Source: Phytophthora colocasiae
Taxonomy: Eukaryota > Oomycota > Peronosporomycetes > Peronosporales > Peronosporaceae
Reading direction: 5' to 3'
Assembly: GCA_018806915.1 (NCBI GenBank)
Contig: JAGKQI010000061.1
Location: forward strand, 1,674,001-1,738,000
Length of the DNA stretch: 64,000 nucleotides
The notes beneath the pieces are model-generated. The model was not told where the DNA came from and searched no databases. It saw only the letters and a program-made list of their open reading frames with translations. The translations under genes were made by a program, and so were the position numbers. Shown here piece by piece: positions 41,076 to 52,113 of this stretch (the stretch's first letter is position 1; the number at the start of each line of letters is the position of its first letter).

Positions 41076-43615
41076 TTACCTTAGTTCAATATACTGTTTG
41101 GTATCTCCAGATTGATGCAAGAGCATCATACTCTCGACTTTGAACATGTCCATCGTGGGTGCATCAGCATCAGAACATGTAGCTTTCGCTGGCTTAAGGG
41201 TTTTCCTGTAGACGATACCAGGATAAGTCGCATTGGTCTTCATCGCCACGTACTTTTCCGCTGTGCTCGTGTCCGGCTTGAAGTACTCGGCATTGGGAAC
41301 AGGGAAAACGATAACGATGATCGCCAAGAATATCACTAGAGCACAGCCAGCGCAGGATATCCAAAACGACTGGATGGGGATTGACAGAGCAATTTTGCGC
41401 AGCTGTCGATCGCCTTTGAGTTCGACATGAGCTAGACGATCCGACGGAGAGCTTGGTGAAGGAGACACAGCCAATTCGGTCACACCAGCATTTTGCAGTA
41501 AGTAGAAGAATGCTGACGTGTACATCACTTCCAGCGGCCGTTCCAAGAAGTAGTTGTTGTCTTTCAACTGGTGTAGATACGCTTCCATGAGTGACGAGCA
41601 AGAATCGTTGGCGAGTACTTGATTCAGACTCGCGTCCCACTTGGTGCTCTTGAAATTGTCAAAATTCAGATATTCCAGCTCGATTGGGTCACCGTGAATC
41701 ATAGGAGTTGGTGTGTTGAGCTGCACCAACGGGGTTGGAGAATGGAAATCTCCATCAATAATGTCCACGGGATCCTGTCTACACCTGCGAATAGATAGCG
41801 CTCGGTTTGTGGCAACTGGTACCATATCCCAGTGCACTCTTCTCCTTCAAAAACGTTGCACTGAGCGTCAAACTCTTCCTGCAGCGGAGTTGCATTCCAT
41901 GACAACAGTGCAAAACTGAATTGGATGTGACGACGTGGATTTTCGATATAGGGCCCAAACTCCAAATCCACTAGATTCCCACTGATATTGTATTCTCCTC
42001 CTAACCCACCGTACCCGAAAGAGTCCCCAGATATGTATGACCCGATGCCGTAGAGCACTGCTTGATTTTCACTTTTTGTGCAATCAGTTGGGTACCAACC
42101 TCCATAGTTCCCATTGTACTGCACATCCATACAATCCATGAGTGGAATGGCTGCAATCTCTTTCTGTAAGTGAAACGTGTTGCTTAGGTCGACAAAGGCA
42201 CAAGACGTGTTCCCACAGAAACTGGTACTGAAGATATCCCAAACGTACAGGGTACTTAGGTCCACAGTGTCATTAGAGCCTGGAACTGGTTGATACCTGA
42301 CCTGTGAGTCTTCACAGGGGATATTATTGTAGTACTCGCAGACTGACAGCCCATAGCTGGTTGAAGTTTTCAAGACGACGTCGATGGTCAGTGCCTCCAC
42401 TTGAATTTGCTCCGTAAGGTTGCGTTTCTCCATTGAAATCTTCGTTGCGTTCAACTCCAATGCACTTGGAAACGATACATCAAGGGTCTTGATGATCACA
42501 TCAGACAGATCATTTATCGATTCGGATGTCATTTCCGCGGCAGCATTCACTAGAGTAAAGAGGGACGTCGCTGGACCTTGGCAGATTCGATACCCATCAT
42601 CGTCGTAGGTCCACTCGTCCGTACTAATGGAGCTGTCAGGTGTTTTATCCAGATCATTTCTGCCGTCTGACAGGGTACAGTAGTGTTGTCGTTGTTCCGA
42701 GTTTGCTATCGCCCGATCTACCATGACACTGCCGTGGAAAAAAAGATTAAGCATGTTTGAAAAGTCGAACTCTTTCGGCCAAATTGAGTTTCCACGAGCT
42801 TCAGCGTACGTGAAAGAGTAATTTGCATCCGATGAAGTATTCATAAAGTTGACTTCAGTGTTCCACTCGTTCTTATAGAAGCCGTACACCACACCGGTAA
42901 AGGCAAAATCATCTACAGCCATCGGAGCCACACTTTGCCCAGCATAGATCACAGATGAGTTTTCCTGCGTACATGCACCATTCTTCACAAAGCCAAAAGG
43001 AGTCGATTTCTGGAGAACAGCACTCTTAAGGATCGTATCTGTTGGTCGTCGTTCTCCAGGGTGGAGGCTCACTGCTTTAGCTTGTAGTCTTTCTAGATTC
43101 GACTGGGATTTCTTAAAATCATCTAGGATCATGGTCGAGTTATAGCCGACAGTGGTCGGAGTAGCTTGGAAACCGCGGATGCTGTTCCCCAGTGTGAGCA
43201 CCACGGCGACGGGGGCGATGACGATAACTGCGGATCGCCAGTGATAAGTGAATTTACTTGGCGTTGAGGAATCGTTGGGTGACCAAAGCCAATTGTGGAG
43301 AAATACGATGAAGGTCGGTTGGAATTTTTCAATCCACCACCCTATGAACACTTCGAAGAAGGCCATACACAGACCAGACCGGAAGTTATAGACCTCTGAT
43401 CTATTGTCAGCGTTCGTCGAGGACCCTACAGCGTCGTACACTGTCTCTGGTAACTCGATGCCTTTAACCGCAAAAACAGTGAAGATGCCAATAACAACGC
43501 AGAGTACAGCAACGTGCAAGCCGAAACGCGTATTAACCACTTTGATAGACAGCTTTGGAGCGCGATGTACTGGTTTGCTCTCACAGGCTTTATCGTGATT
43601 CTCCCCCTCGTTCAT
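41076..43615 (-). pseudogene. Oomycete-type multi-pass/ectodomain membrane protein with one frame break
   Basis: Two consecutive frames (41699-43615 and 41076-41837) form one protein of about 850 residues interrupted near 41778, where the reading moves from ...QTERYLFAG into ...QDPVDIIDGDFHSP. No intron of workable size fits, because only 10 nt separate the GT and AG there. This is a 1-nt indel, either a true mutation or a base error. The protein starts MNEGENHDKACESKPVHRAP, has a membrane segment at ~30-55, another at ~125-145 and one at the C-terminal end (FWISCAGCALVIFLAIIVIV). The ~500-residue middle is Asn/Thr-rich with many N-glycosylation sites and scattered cysteines, so it is probably extracellular. 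The family has no known function. Confidence 0.6.
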
Positions 43616-44143
43616 AGTTCGAGTTGTTGGTCGTCTAAAGCTTTTTGTATTGTAGTTGAAGCGGTCTCAACGTAAACGGACAAACCTGGAAGTGGCAGTG
43701 TTAACGTGTCTTTCGTGAAACTCTGAAGGAAGGTTCATACTAATCTGTAAATAAAAGACTTCTGCTTTTTCGCAAGAAACGGGTGGGATGAGGATGCAGT
43801 CTGCAAGTAAACTTGGAGCCAAGTTTGGCTGGCATGACGGACGCGTACTGCCCCCACTCGCGCATGAACAGCGGGACGAACTTCGTTTCATAACGACTGA
43901 ACTGTTGCCACTCTCCACTATCATGTCAAACCCAACTACTTGTTGTTGTCTTCATTTTTACATCAGAAGTTTAGTGCTAACAGCATGAGTCCCAGGCCCT
44001 CGTCAGACTCTCATGGCCCCAGCAATACTCCAACAAAAACCAACCCACCAACTGTCATGGACGTCAACGTGGACATCCTCCCCTCCCTCTCCATCGAAGG
44101 GTCCGTGGAGCCAAGTGTTAAACTGCAATGGCTTCGATTTCTT
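43616..44143. other. Left flank of the retroelement block
   Basis: About 530 bp between the membrane-protein gene and the truncated copia copy. A plus-strand frame from 43985 (MSPRPSSDSHGPSNTPTKTN...) runs into the repeat at 44144 and looks like the start of an unidentified element protein. I see nothing else. Confidence 0.35.
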
Positions 44144-45346
44144 GCCCGAAATTTTTTCCATGATATGCCACGAGAAAGGTCTTGACCAAGTTCGGTACCT
44201 GGAGTCGTAGAATCGACGATTACAGGCAATGGAGTCGCGGAAATGCATGTTGAATTTCTTGCTGTTACATTCAGTTGAGTAGATGTCTTGGGTCCTCAAA
44301 GCTAATTATTGAACTACCGTACAATGCATACGGCTAACCTGGGCAGACCTAGGCATGATCTCCGGGGCTGGCGTTTGATAACGGAACCCCAGACCAATCT
44401 GCCAGATCAACGCAGGCTAACCCATACACGTACAATAGTTGCAATGAAATAGACACCAATCACAGTCCACGGCAGTGAATTTAATGCTCCAGAAGCCACT
44501 AGCAAATTCAAATAACCACAAGAATGCTCCACTCGCCACTGGCAAACAGAAACAATGCTCCAAACGTCACTGAAAGGCGCAAAACTCAGTGCTAAGGTGT
44601 TCAAAGAACGGTAGTCGATCACTTCTTGCTCAGGAAACTGCTTACAAACTTCAGAAGCTGCTGAAATATCCAATGAGACTTTCTTGAGACGCTGTACTGG
44701 CAGTATAGATGCTGAACTAGCCGAAGAGACTTTCACGAGACGTTGTACTGGCAGTTAAGATGGAGAACTAGCCGAAGAAACTTTGACGAGACGCTGTGCA
44801 GGATGTCGAGATGCTGAGGTATGCTAGAAGGCGCAGAAGTGAAATGAGCTGCTCAGTGGACACACAGAAGCATGTAGGTTCCGCCTAGCCGCACAAAGCA
44901 CGATTGAGACCTGCTGACAGCATATCAACATGCTTTTCTTAAATGTTTGGTCTGTAGCCAAAAGGTTATGCTGCTCTGCCACGCACGTGCGGATAAGACA
45001 GCCACATGTATCGTCCCACTTCAACAATCGTACTCTTAAAATCTATCACTCTAAAACTTAATTCGTTTTGCACTTACACCTCATTTTTAAATCTGCCACC
45101 TGATGCCCAGGTGGCCGAATGGTGATTTGGACTCCACCTCGCCAGAAAACCGCCCTGGCGAGAAGAGTCCAAATCCGGTCTCCGTTTGGCCGTAGGGCCT
45201 CTAGGAGCTTCAAAAACGAAAAATACTTGATTTCGTGTAGCCATTTTGTGGATTGACTGAACACTTTTAAAAGGGTTTTAACAGACCAATCAAAACACGT
45301 ATATTTTATTATCCAATGATGTTCCCTGATGTCGATCCAGGGAGGC
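44144..45346 (+). mobile_element. Truncated 3' internal part of a Ty1/copia element
   Basis: This 1.2-kb segment is about 99% identical (a dozen scattered substitutions and small indels) to 50912-52113, which is the internal region just upstream of the 3' LTR of the adjacent full element. It ends with the purine-rich CCAGGGAGGC immediately before an LTR, as a polypurine tract should. It is therefore the end of a second copia copy whose 5' part is missing, sharing the LTR at 45347-45625 with the full element. It has no pol coding. Confidence 0.7.
45111..45207 (+). repeat. Nested hairpin with tRNA-like A-box, copy 1
   Basis: The segment begins GGTGGCCGAATGG, like a tRNA-Leu/Ser D-arm (A-box). 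It contains an 11-bp inverted repeat (GATTTGGACTC at 45124-45134 with GAGTCCAAATC at 45165-45175) enclosing an 8-bp one (CTCGCCAG with CTGGCGAG). AGTCCAAATCC resembles a pol III B-box. The same element sits in the right copy of the repeat near 51878-51972. Confidence 0.5.
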
Positions 45347-45625
45347 TGTTGAGGTTAGGGCTCGTTCACAGGGACCACCTCTACACCGTGTCTTCTATAA
45401 ACTAATAACGAAGAGACACGGTACTTTTGACTCTAATAAATAATGTACTAAAATGTCTGTGACATCAGTACGATGAATGGTAGCGGCAATTCTAGACTAC
45501 GTTTCTGAATGCCGCATACTATTTTCTAGTAAGTAGCTATCTACTTTCTTAAACATTAATCTTACTTCTTCTTTTTCTCTCTTCTACCCTACTTCCTTCA
45601 AGCTGCGCCCAAGTTCCCCGCAACA
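45347..45625 (+). repeat. Copia LTR (5' LTR of the full element)
   Basis: It is 279 bp, begins TGTTGAGG and ends CCGCAACA, so its ends are the perfect inverted repeat TGTTG...CAACA typical of Ty1/copia. It matches the LTR at 52114-52393 with a single 1-bp indel. It is followed directly by the primer-binding site. Confidence 0.85.
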
Positions 45626-45637
45626 GGTTATGAGCCC
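45626..45637 (+). other. Primer-binding site complementary to the initiator tRNA-Met anticodon arm
   Basis: GGTTATGAGCCC directly follows the LTR end CAACA. It is complementary to the anticodon-loop region GGGCUCAUAACC of eukaryotic initiator tRNA-Met. Drosophila copia uses the same kind of internal (half-tRNA) priming. The ATG within this site at 45630 is also the start codon of gag. Confidence 0.7.
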
Positions 45638-46505
45638 TCAGCAAGCCTCAAGTGACGACTTCCCCCGACTCTCTGGTGCTAAGAATTTCGACGTCTGGAA
45701 GGCCCGAGTCAGTGCATCGCTCGATGGCAAGCATCTGCTCGGTTTCGTCACCAAGAAGGATTACAATGGGGTCAGTGAAGACGAAGATGAAGACTCCGAC
45801 GACGACCTGGCTGAGTCCGACGACGACGAAGCTGCCTCCAAGCCAAGTTCTCCGGCTGGCATCGACTCGGATGAGGTCGACTTCGAGGACAGCTCGGATG
45901 AGCTGCAGCCCAGCGACGGCGACGACACTCCGCCATCAAAGAAAACCAAGCGCGCTGATCTTCCCATCGTTCGCCCGTTTGCTGAGCGCGACGCCAGCCG
46001 GGATCGTAAACAAGTCAAGCGACGCAAGCCTACACCGCCGTCTGCTCGACACCTTCGTCGTATGGAAGCGCAAACCAAGGCTTTCCTGATGAAGACGATG
46101 GATGATACTCATATCCGTCTTGTCAAGAACCTGACAACGGCCTTCGACATCTTTCAGGCCATCTGTACCAAGTACGAGGGTGCAGCCTTTCATGGCGACC
46201 CCTACTTCATCCAGCATTTCCTTATGGAGATCAAGTACGAAGAAGGCGGTGATCTGACCAGCTTCTTCCTTGAGCTGGAAAACGCGATGAAAGCCGCGTC
46301 TGAAGCAACCGAGTCTCCCTTGACCGATGGACAGAAGTCATTATACCTGTTCCACTCGATGCCAAAGACTTGGAAGGATGATCTCCGAGTTTGGAAAGGT
46401 GTGCGGAAGTATATCCCGTACGATGAACTCAAGATGAGTATTGAGACCAAGGTTCGCGAGATCCAAGCTCAAAGAACGTTACAGCCGCATCAAAGGGACA
46501 CCTGA
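45630..46505 (+). CDS. gag: Copia gag polyprotein (N-terminal part)
   Basis: The 291-residue frame starts MSPQQASSDDFPRLSGAKNF and carries the copia gag core, e.g. KNLTTAFDIFQAICTKYEGA, YEEGGDLTSFFLELENAM and LFHSMPKTWKDDL. A long acidic stretch (SEDEDEDSDDDLAES...) is inserted between the N-terminus and the core at about residues 50-100. The zinc knuckle is not in this frame; it lies in the -1 frame, overlapping from 46445 to 46502. The start codon lies inside the primer-binding site. Gag packages the element RNA in virus-like particles. Confidence 0.75.
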   Translation: MSPQQASSDDFPRLSGAKNFDVWKARVSASLDGKHLLGFVTKKDYNGVSEDEDEDSDDDLAESDDDEAASKPSSPAGIDSDEVDFEDSSDELQPSDGDDTPPSKKTKRADLPIVRPFAERDASRDRKQVKRRKPTPPSARHLRRMEAQTKAFLMKTMDDTHIRLVKNLTTAFDIFQAICTKYEGAAFHGDPYFIQHFLMEIKYEEGGDLTSFFLELENAMKAASEATESPLTDGQKSLYLFHSMPKTWKDDLRVWKGVRKYIPYDELKMSIETKVREIQAQRTLQPHQRDT

Positions 46506-49500
46506 GAGTCTATCAACTCCAGGCTGAACGGGCCCTCATTGCTCCTTCTCAGGATTCCGCGTTGGCCGCTCAAGCATCTGTCCCAGTTGATGTCTGCAGC
46601 TACTGTCAGAAACCACGTCACAACATCCGTCAGTGCCGTACTCTGCAGAAGGACTTACGTGATGGATGTGTCAAGGCAGGCACTGTTCTTCCTGCCAACT
46701 TCGAGTTACGAGGTCCCAACAACTACCGGTCGCATCCTTACAACAACAACAACAACCAAGGGCGATCTGGACGTGGAGGTGGATCATGGCACCAAAATGA
46801 TCGCGGCGGTCGTGGTGGTGGACGTGGCCGCGGTAACTACGGTGGAAATCGCAACAACGGCAACAACAACGGCAACAACAACGGCAACAACGGCAACAAC
46901 AACAACAAATCCTCTCGTCGCGATGAAGGTGGATACGATCAGTCACGCCGCAAAGAGACCCTGATTGCAGTTGTGTCGAATGTCCAAACGGCTGCGTCCG
47001 CTATCAGTCTCACGGCGCAACCTAGCCAGGACTTTGATTTCAGCTGGACGATTGACTCAGGTTGCAGCAGTCACGTCACGCAACATGTGGAATGGTTCAA
47101 GACTAAAACACCTGCAAGCGGAGGCATCACTGTCGGTGGAAAATCGCAAGTCCCCATCGAAGCTATTGGTACTGTAGAGCTCCAGATCACGGACTCCAAG
47201 GGCCAACTGCGGACGCTCACGCTTCACGATGTCCTCCTTGCGCCGAAACTGCAGTACAACCTGCTGTCAGTCGCTGCCGCTGTCGACGATGACTTCCGTT
47301 TTGGCTTTAAACGTACTATGTGTACTGTCCAAACAAACCACCGCTTCTCGATCAAGGCGATGAAATCCGCGACATCGAAGCTCTACCAATTCGAAGCCTC
47401 TCCACTGCCGAAGGCAGAATCTCACGTGGCTACCACAGGTAAGCCGACTCGACTCATGCTACTACACAAACGTCTTGGTCATCCTAACATCCGTGTTTTA
47501 CAGGCACTCACTAAAGACCAAGCTCTTCATGGACTGGATGCACCAGCTGTAGTTAGACCAGATTCTTTCTTTTGCACAGCATGTACTTACGCGAAGTCAC
47601 ACCGCGCTCCTTTTCCATCCAATAGACATGTTGAACGCTCTACTAGCCCCTTACATAAAGTTCACTCTGATATTTGTGGCCCTCTTCCCGTCCCTAGCCT
47701 TGGAGGCTGCCGCTACTTCGTCGTATTCATTGACGACTTCCAGTCGCTACATGTTTACCTATCCGATGAAGGCACGTAGTGAACTCTACTCATGCTACAA
47801 AGACTTTCGCATGAAAGCTTTGAATATATTCCGAAGTGATGTTCATACTCTTGAATATCTCTTGCCACCGCAGGATGTGGACATCCAGGCCTTGCAGGCT
47901 GACAACGCTAAGAGTACGAGAAACTGGGACGCGTTATTTTTTCTAAGTATGGAACGCACGCTCAATTTACCAATGCTTATACACCACAACAGAATGGTGT
48001 TGCGGAACGCCGCATGCGCACAATCATGGAACGTGTACGAGCGCTCCTGTTAGATGCCTCGCTCCCCAAACCACTCTGGGCAGAATGTGTTACACATGTT
48101 ACGACACTCCTCAACATGACACCAAGCGCTAACACACAGGAGTGCACACCGTTTGAATTGTGGTACAATCGAAAGCCGACTGTTCAATATCTGAAAGTGT
48201 TTGGCTGTGCTGCGTATGTCCATATCAACGACATCTACAGGGACAAACTTGATCCCCGTGCCAAACTGTGTATCTATCTCGGAATTCCCGAGCACAAGAA
48301 AGGATATCGACTCATGGATGTCAAAACCCATGGTGTCGTTTACAGTCGAGATGTGGTTTTCAATGAGATTGACTTTCCGACTATTGAAAATATTGAGGTA
48401 ACGTCGGGACCGCTCCAGCTACCGGATCACCTAACCGAAGCGCCTATTATTGCTGACGAACTTCCAGCATTTGTTCCATCGGAAACACAAGCCTATCCAT
48501 CCCAGCCTGAATCTCCAGGTAACTCAGTTGTAGAACCACAATCTGCATCTACTTCCGCTTCGAACCAGCTTCCTTCTCTTGGGGAGGCTCTGGAACGTGG
48601 CGTCTTGACATACTCTTTTGTTACGGAGACGCCGTCACAACCGTCGACCACAAGTGTGAAACGCCCACGGTATGACGAAGAAATCAATCTAGGCGCGTTA
48701 AACTCCCTTGAAGACATCCAGGAAGTCGAGGAACGCACATGTCTTGTTCTTAGCCTACTTGCAATTCGTCATGTGCCGGAACCAAAAACGTACCATGCGG
48801 CGATGCGCTCGTCTTACGCAAATAAGTGGCACGCAGCTGCTGACTCGGAATACCAGTCCCTAATGACCAACCAGACGTGGATCCTGGTTCCTCCTCCCAA
48901 AATCCGCAAAGTACTCCAAAACCGGTGGGTCTTTGTTGTTAAATACACTGGCTCAGGAGAAATCGATCGCTTTAAAGCTCGGTTAGTTATTAAAGGCTTC
49001 TTACAGCAATATGGCGTTGATTACAATGAGATATTTGCCCCCGTCATCCGTATGGAAGTCCTACGCCTGCTACTAACGATTGCAGCTCTTCTTGACTTTG
49101 AAATTCACCAGATGGATGTCAAGACAGCGTTTCTCAACGGAACCCTTGACGAGGAAATATATATGAAACAACCAGAAGGGTTTGTAGTTCCTGGAAAGGA
49201 AGGCCTCGTTTGTAAACTTCTCAAAAGTCTTTACGGTCTCAAACAGGCACCTCGTATCTGGTATCAAACCTTGTCCGCTTTCTTGGAAAGCCTTGGATTC
49301 CACAAACTGATTAAAGATCGATGTGTTTTCATGGCAACACTCGAAGGCGAGACATGTTACGTAGCAGTCTATGTTGATGACTTACTGATCATTGCACCAA
49401 CTGTCAACCTCGTATGTCAGATCAAATCTGCCTTGAACAAAAGATTCTCCATGACAGATTTAGGGGAGGTGAAGTACATTCTCGGCTGGTCAATCGAACG

Positions 49501-50377
49501 AAACCGCGAAGCTCGAACGATATTTATCCACCAACGCAAGTATGCACGCACAGTGTTAGATCGCTTTAAAAACCTTATAACATATCCAGTAGCAACTCCA
49601 TCAGACCGTAATGCCAAACTTACAACTCAAATGCAACCAAATACACAACTTGAAAAAGAGCAAATGGAAGGTATTCCCTACCGTGAAGTTGTAGGTAGTG
49701 TCATGTATCTCATGGTTGGCACAAGACCCGATCTAGCATTCTACATGCGCGATGTCAGCCAATTCCTTGCTAATCCTGGACAGGAACACTGGAAAGCAGT
49801 GATTAGAGGGCTTAAGTACCTCTCAGGTACAGACGACCTTGGTCTCTTACTGGGAGGGTCAAAGCTGGTCAATGCAGCAAACCTTGCAGACCACCTCATG
49901 GCGTACACTGATTCAGACTATGCCAATTGCCCTGACACAAGACGCTCTGTTGGTGGCTACATCACTATGGTAGACCACAGCTCAATCTCCTGGCTTTCGA
50001 GGAAGCACCACACAGTTGTGCTCTCGACAACAGAAGCAGAATACATTGCACTATGTCACTGCATGCAGGAGTTAATTTTTCTTAAGCTACTGCTCAAAGA
50101 ATTTGGATTCTTAACCTCAAAAGCAGTCAAGATTCAAGAAGACAATCAAAGCTGTATTAAGATCTCGAATAATCCGGAATTACACGGGAGATCAAAGCAT
50201 ATTGATATTCGATATCATTTTGTACAAGAGAAGGTTGAGCGACATGAATTTAGTATTGTATACTGCAACACCAAATCAATGGTAGCAGACATTTTTACTA
50301 AAGCGCTTGATAAGCATCAATTTCGAGACTTAAGAAACAAGTTAGGTATGCACTCTCTTGCTAAACTTAACAGTTAA
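46445..50377 (+). pseudogene. pol: Copia pol polyprotein with two compensating frameshifts
   Basis: In order: a zinc knuckle CSYCQKPRHNIRQC, a Gly/Asn/Arg-rich linker, the aspartic protease motif WTIDSGCSSHVT (~47046), the integrase HHCC zinc site (HKRLGHPNIR...CTACTYAKS, ~47470-47600) and the integrase core. Reverse transcriptase follows with FKARLVIKGF, QMDVKTAFLNG and the catalytic YVDDLLI (~49372). RNase H has YTDSDYANCPDTRRSVGGY and STTEAEYIAL. The frame is lost at about 47741 by an extra base after IDDF and regained at about 47911 by a missing base after ADNAK, so about 57 integrase codons, including the second catalytic-Asp region, are misread. From 48014 the frame is open to the end. 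This is a domesticated-looking but broken element, not a host gene. Confidence 0.8.
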
Positions 50378-50619
50378 GCCTACTTTAAAATACACGATAA
50401 ATTTCATCATTTCATATATTACTTCACAACTAATAAAGAGTCACGTAGTAACATGAGTTTTTCCCTTTAAGAACTTTAACAGTAAAGGTTTCTCATTTAC
50501 TTACGGTAAGGTTTTATACTCAAAGAGTTTTCCTGGCACACAGCCGCCAAATTTACATTTACATTTACATTTACAATAGAACAAAATGTGAAGAAACAAG
50601 AATGAAATATATTTAGAAT

Positions 50620-51066
50620 TTAATCTAAAAGTGCAACTTTACGAACGAACATCACTATGTCAATCCACTCACCGTAGTTGTCCAAAGGCCGCTGAGACGA
50701 GTCGTCCAAAACTGTCTTCTGGGCACCACGGACCTGGAGGACAAATGCATGTCCAACTGCCAAAGTGTTGCTGGCAGCAACCAAATAGACACCGTCCTCT
50801 AAGGGCAACCGTGCTATGGCATCGACACCTCGGTGTCCAGTACGGTGCCTGTTGAACTCAATTTCCTCCAATGATAGTCTCGAACCAGCTATATGTAATT
50901 GCAATACAAAAGCCCGAAATTTTTCCATGATATGCCACGAGAAAGGTCTTGACCAAGTTCGGTACCTGTAGTCGTAGAATCGACGATTACAGGCAATGGA
51001 GTCGCGGAAATGCATGTTGAATTTCTTGCTGTTACATTCAGTTGAGTAGATGTCTTGGGTCCTCAA
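50620..51066 (-). CDS. Antisense ORF in the copia 3' region, possible protease-like domain
   Basis: The 148-residue frame runs opposite to gag-pol. Its first ~50 residues come from the repeated segment and look non-coding in style. From about residue 50 on it reads LEEIEFNRHRTGHRGVDAIA, then LPLEDGVYLVAASNTLAVGH, VLDDSSQRPLDNYGEWIDIV and FVRKVALLD. The GH...AFVLQV and VLDD spacing is reminiscent of the His-Asp part of a cysteine-protease-like fold, but no catalytic Cys is visible in this frame. It may be the last exon of another mobile-element gene captured by the copia element. The left (truncated) copy lacks this part. Confidence 0.35.
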   Translation of the reverse strand: MRTQDIYSTECNSKKFNMHFRDSIACNRRFYDYRYRTWSRPFSWHIMEKFRAFVLQLHIAGSRLSLEEIEFNRHRTGHRGVDAIARLPLEDGVYLVAASNTLAVGHAFVLQVRGAQKTVLDDSSQRPLDNYGEWIDIVMFVRKVALLD

Positions 51067-51877
51067 AGCTAATTATTGAACTACCGTACAATGCATACGG
51101 CTAACCTGGGCAGACCTAGGCATGATCTCCGGGGCTGGCGTTTGATAACGGAACCCCAGACCAATCTGCCAGATCAACGCAGGCTAACCCATACACGTAC
51201 AATAGTTGCAATGAAATAGACACCAATCACAGTCCACGGCAGTGAATTTAATGCTCCAGAAGCCACTAGCAAATTCAAATAACCACAAGAATGCTCCACT
51301 CGCCACTGGCAAACAGAAACAATGCTCCAAACGTCACTGAAAGGCGCAAAACTCAGTGCTAAGGTGTTCAAAGAACGGTAGTCGATCACTTCTTGCTCAG
51401 GAAACTGCTTACAAACTTCAGAAGCTGCTGAAATATCAATGAGACTTTCTTGAGACGCTGTACTGGCAGTATAGATGCTGAACTAGCCGAAGAGACTTTC
51501 ACGAGACATTGTACTGGCAGTTAAGATGGAGAACTAGCCGAAGAAACTTTGACGAGACGCTGTGCAGGATGTCGAGATGCTGAGGTATGCTAGAAGGCGC
51601 AGAAGTGGAAATGAGCTGCTCAGTGGACACACAAGCTTTATGTAGGTTCCGCCCTAGCCGCACAAAGCACGATTGAGACCTGCTGACAGCATATCAACAT
51701 GCTTTTCTTAAATGTTTGGTCTGTAGCCAAAAGGTTATGCTGCTCTGCCACGCATGTGCGGATAAGACAGCCACATGTATCGTCCCACTTCAACAATCGT
51801 ACTCTTAAAATCTATCACTCTAAAACTTAATTCGTTTTGCACTTACACCTCATTTTAAATCTGCCACCTGATGCCCA

Positions 51878-51972
51878 GGTGGCCGAATGGCTGATTTGGA
51901 CTCCACCTCGCCAGAAAACCGCCCTGGCGAGAAGAGTCCAAATCCGGTCTCCGTTTGGCCGTAGGGCCTCTA
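51878..51972 (+). repeat. Nested hairpin with tRNA-like A-box, copy 2
   Basis: Same nested inverted repeats as the copy at 45111-45207, with the A-box reading GGCCGAATGGCTGATTTGG (one base longer and closer to a tRNA D-arm). The stems GATTTGGACTC/GAGTCCAAATC and CTCGCCAG/CTGGCGAG are preserved. Confidence 0.5.
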
Positions 51973-52113
51973 GGAGCTTCAAAAACGAAAAATACTTGAT
52001 TTCGGGGAGCCATTTTGTGGATTGACTGAACACTTTTAAAAGGGGTTTAACAGACCAATCACAACACGTATATTTTATTATCAATGATGTTCCCTGATGT
52101 CGATCCAGGAGGC

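Larger units (their letters stand above)
50378..52113 (+). other. Long post-pol region of the copia element
   Basis: This 1.7-kb stretch between the pol stop and the 3' LTR includes a TTTACA hexamer array at about 50550-50574, an antisense ORF (50620-51066), the segment repeated at 44144-45346, and the tRNA-like hairpin. It ends in the purine-rich CCAGGAGGC before the LTR, a probable polypurine tract. No env-like or other plus-strand protein is seen. Confidence 0.55.

Noticed and set aside
43985..44185. Plus frame MSPRPSSDSH... as a host gene
   Set aside because: It runs directly into repeat sequence and has no homologous pattern; left as flank debris.
44144..45625. 1.48-kb direct repeats as the copia LTRs
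   Set aside because: Only the last ~280 bp have TGTTG...CAACA ends, a polypurine tract precedes that point in both copies, and no target duplication flanks the longer repeat.
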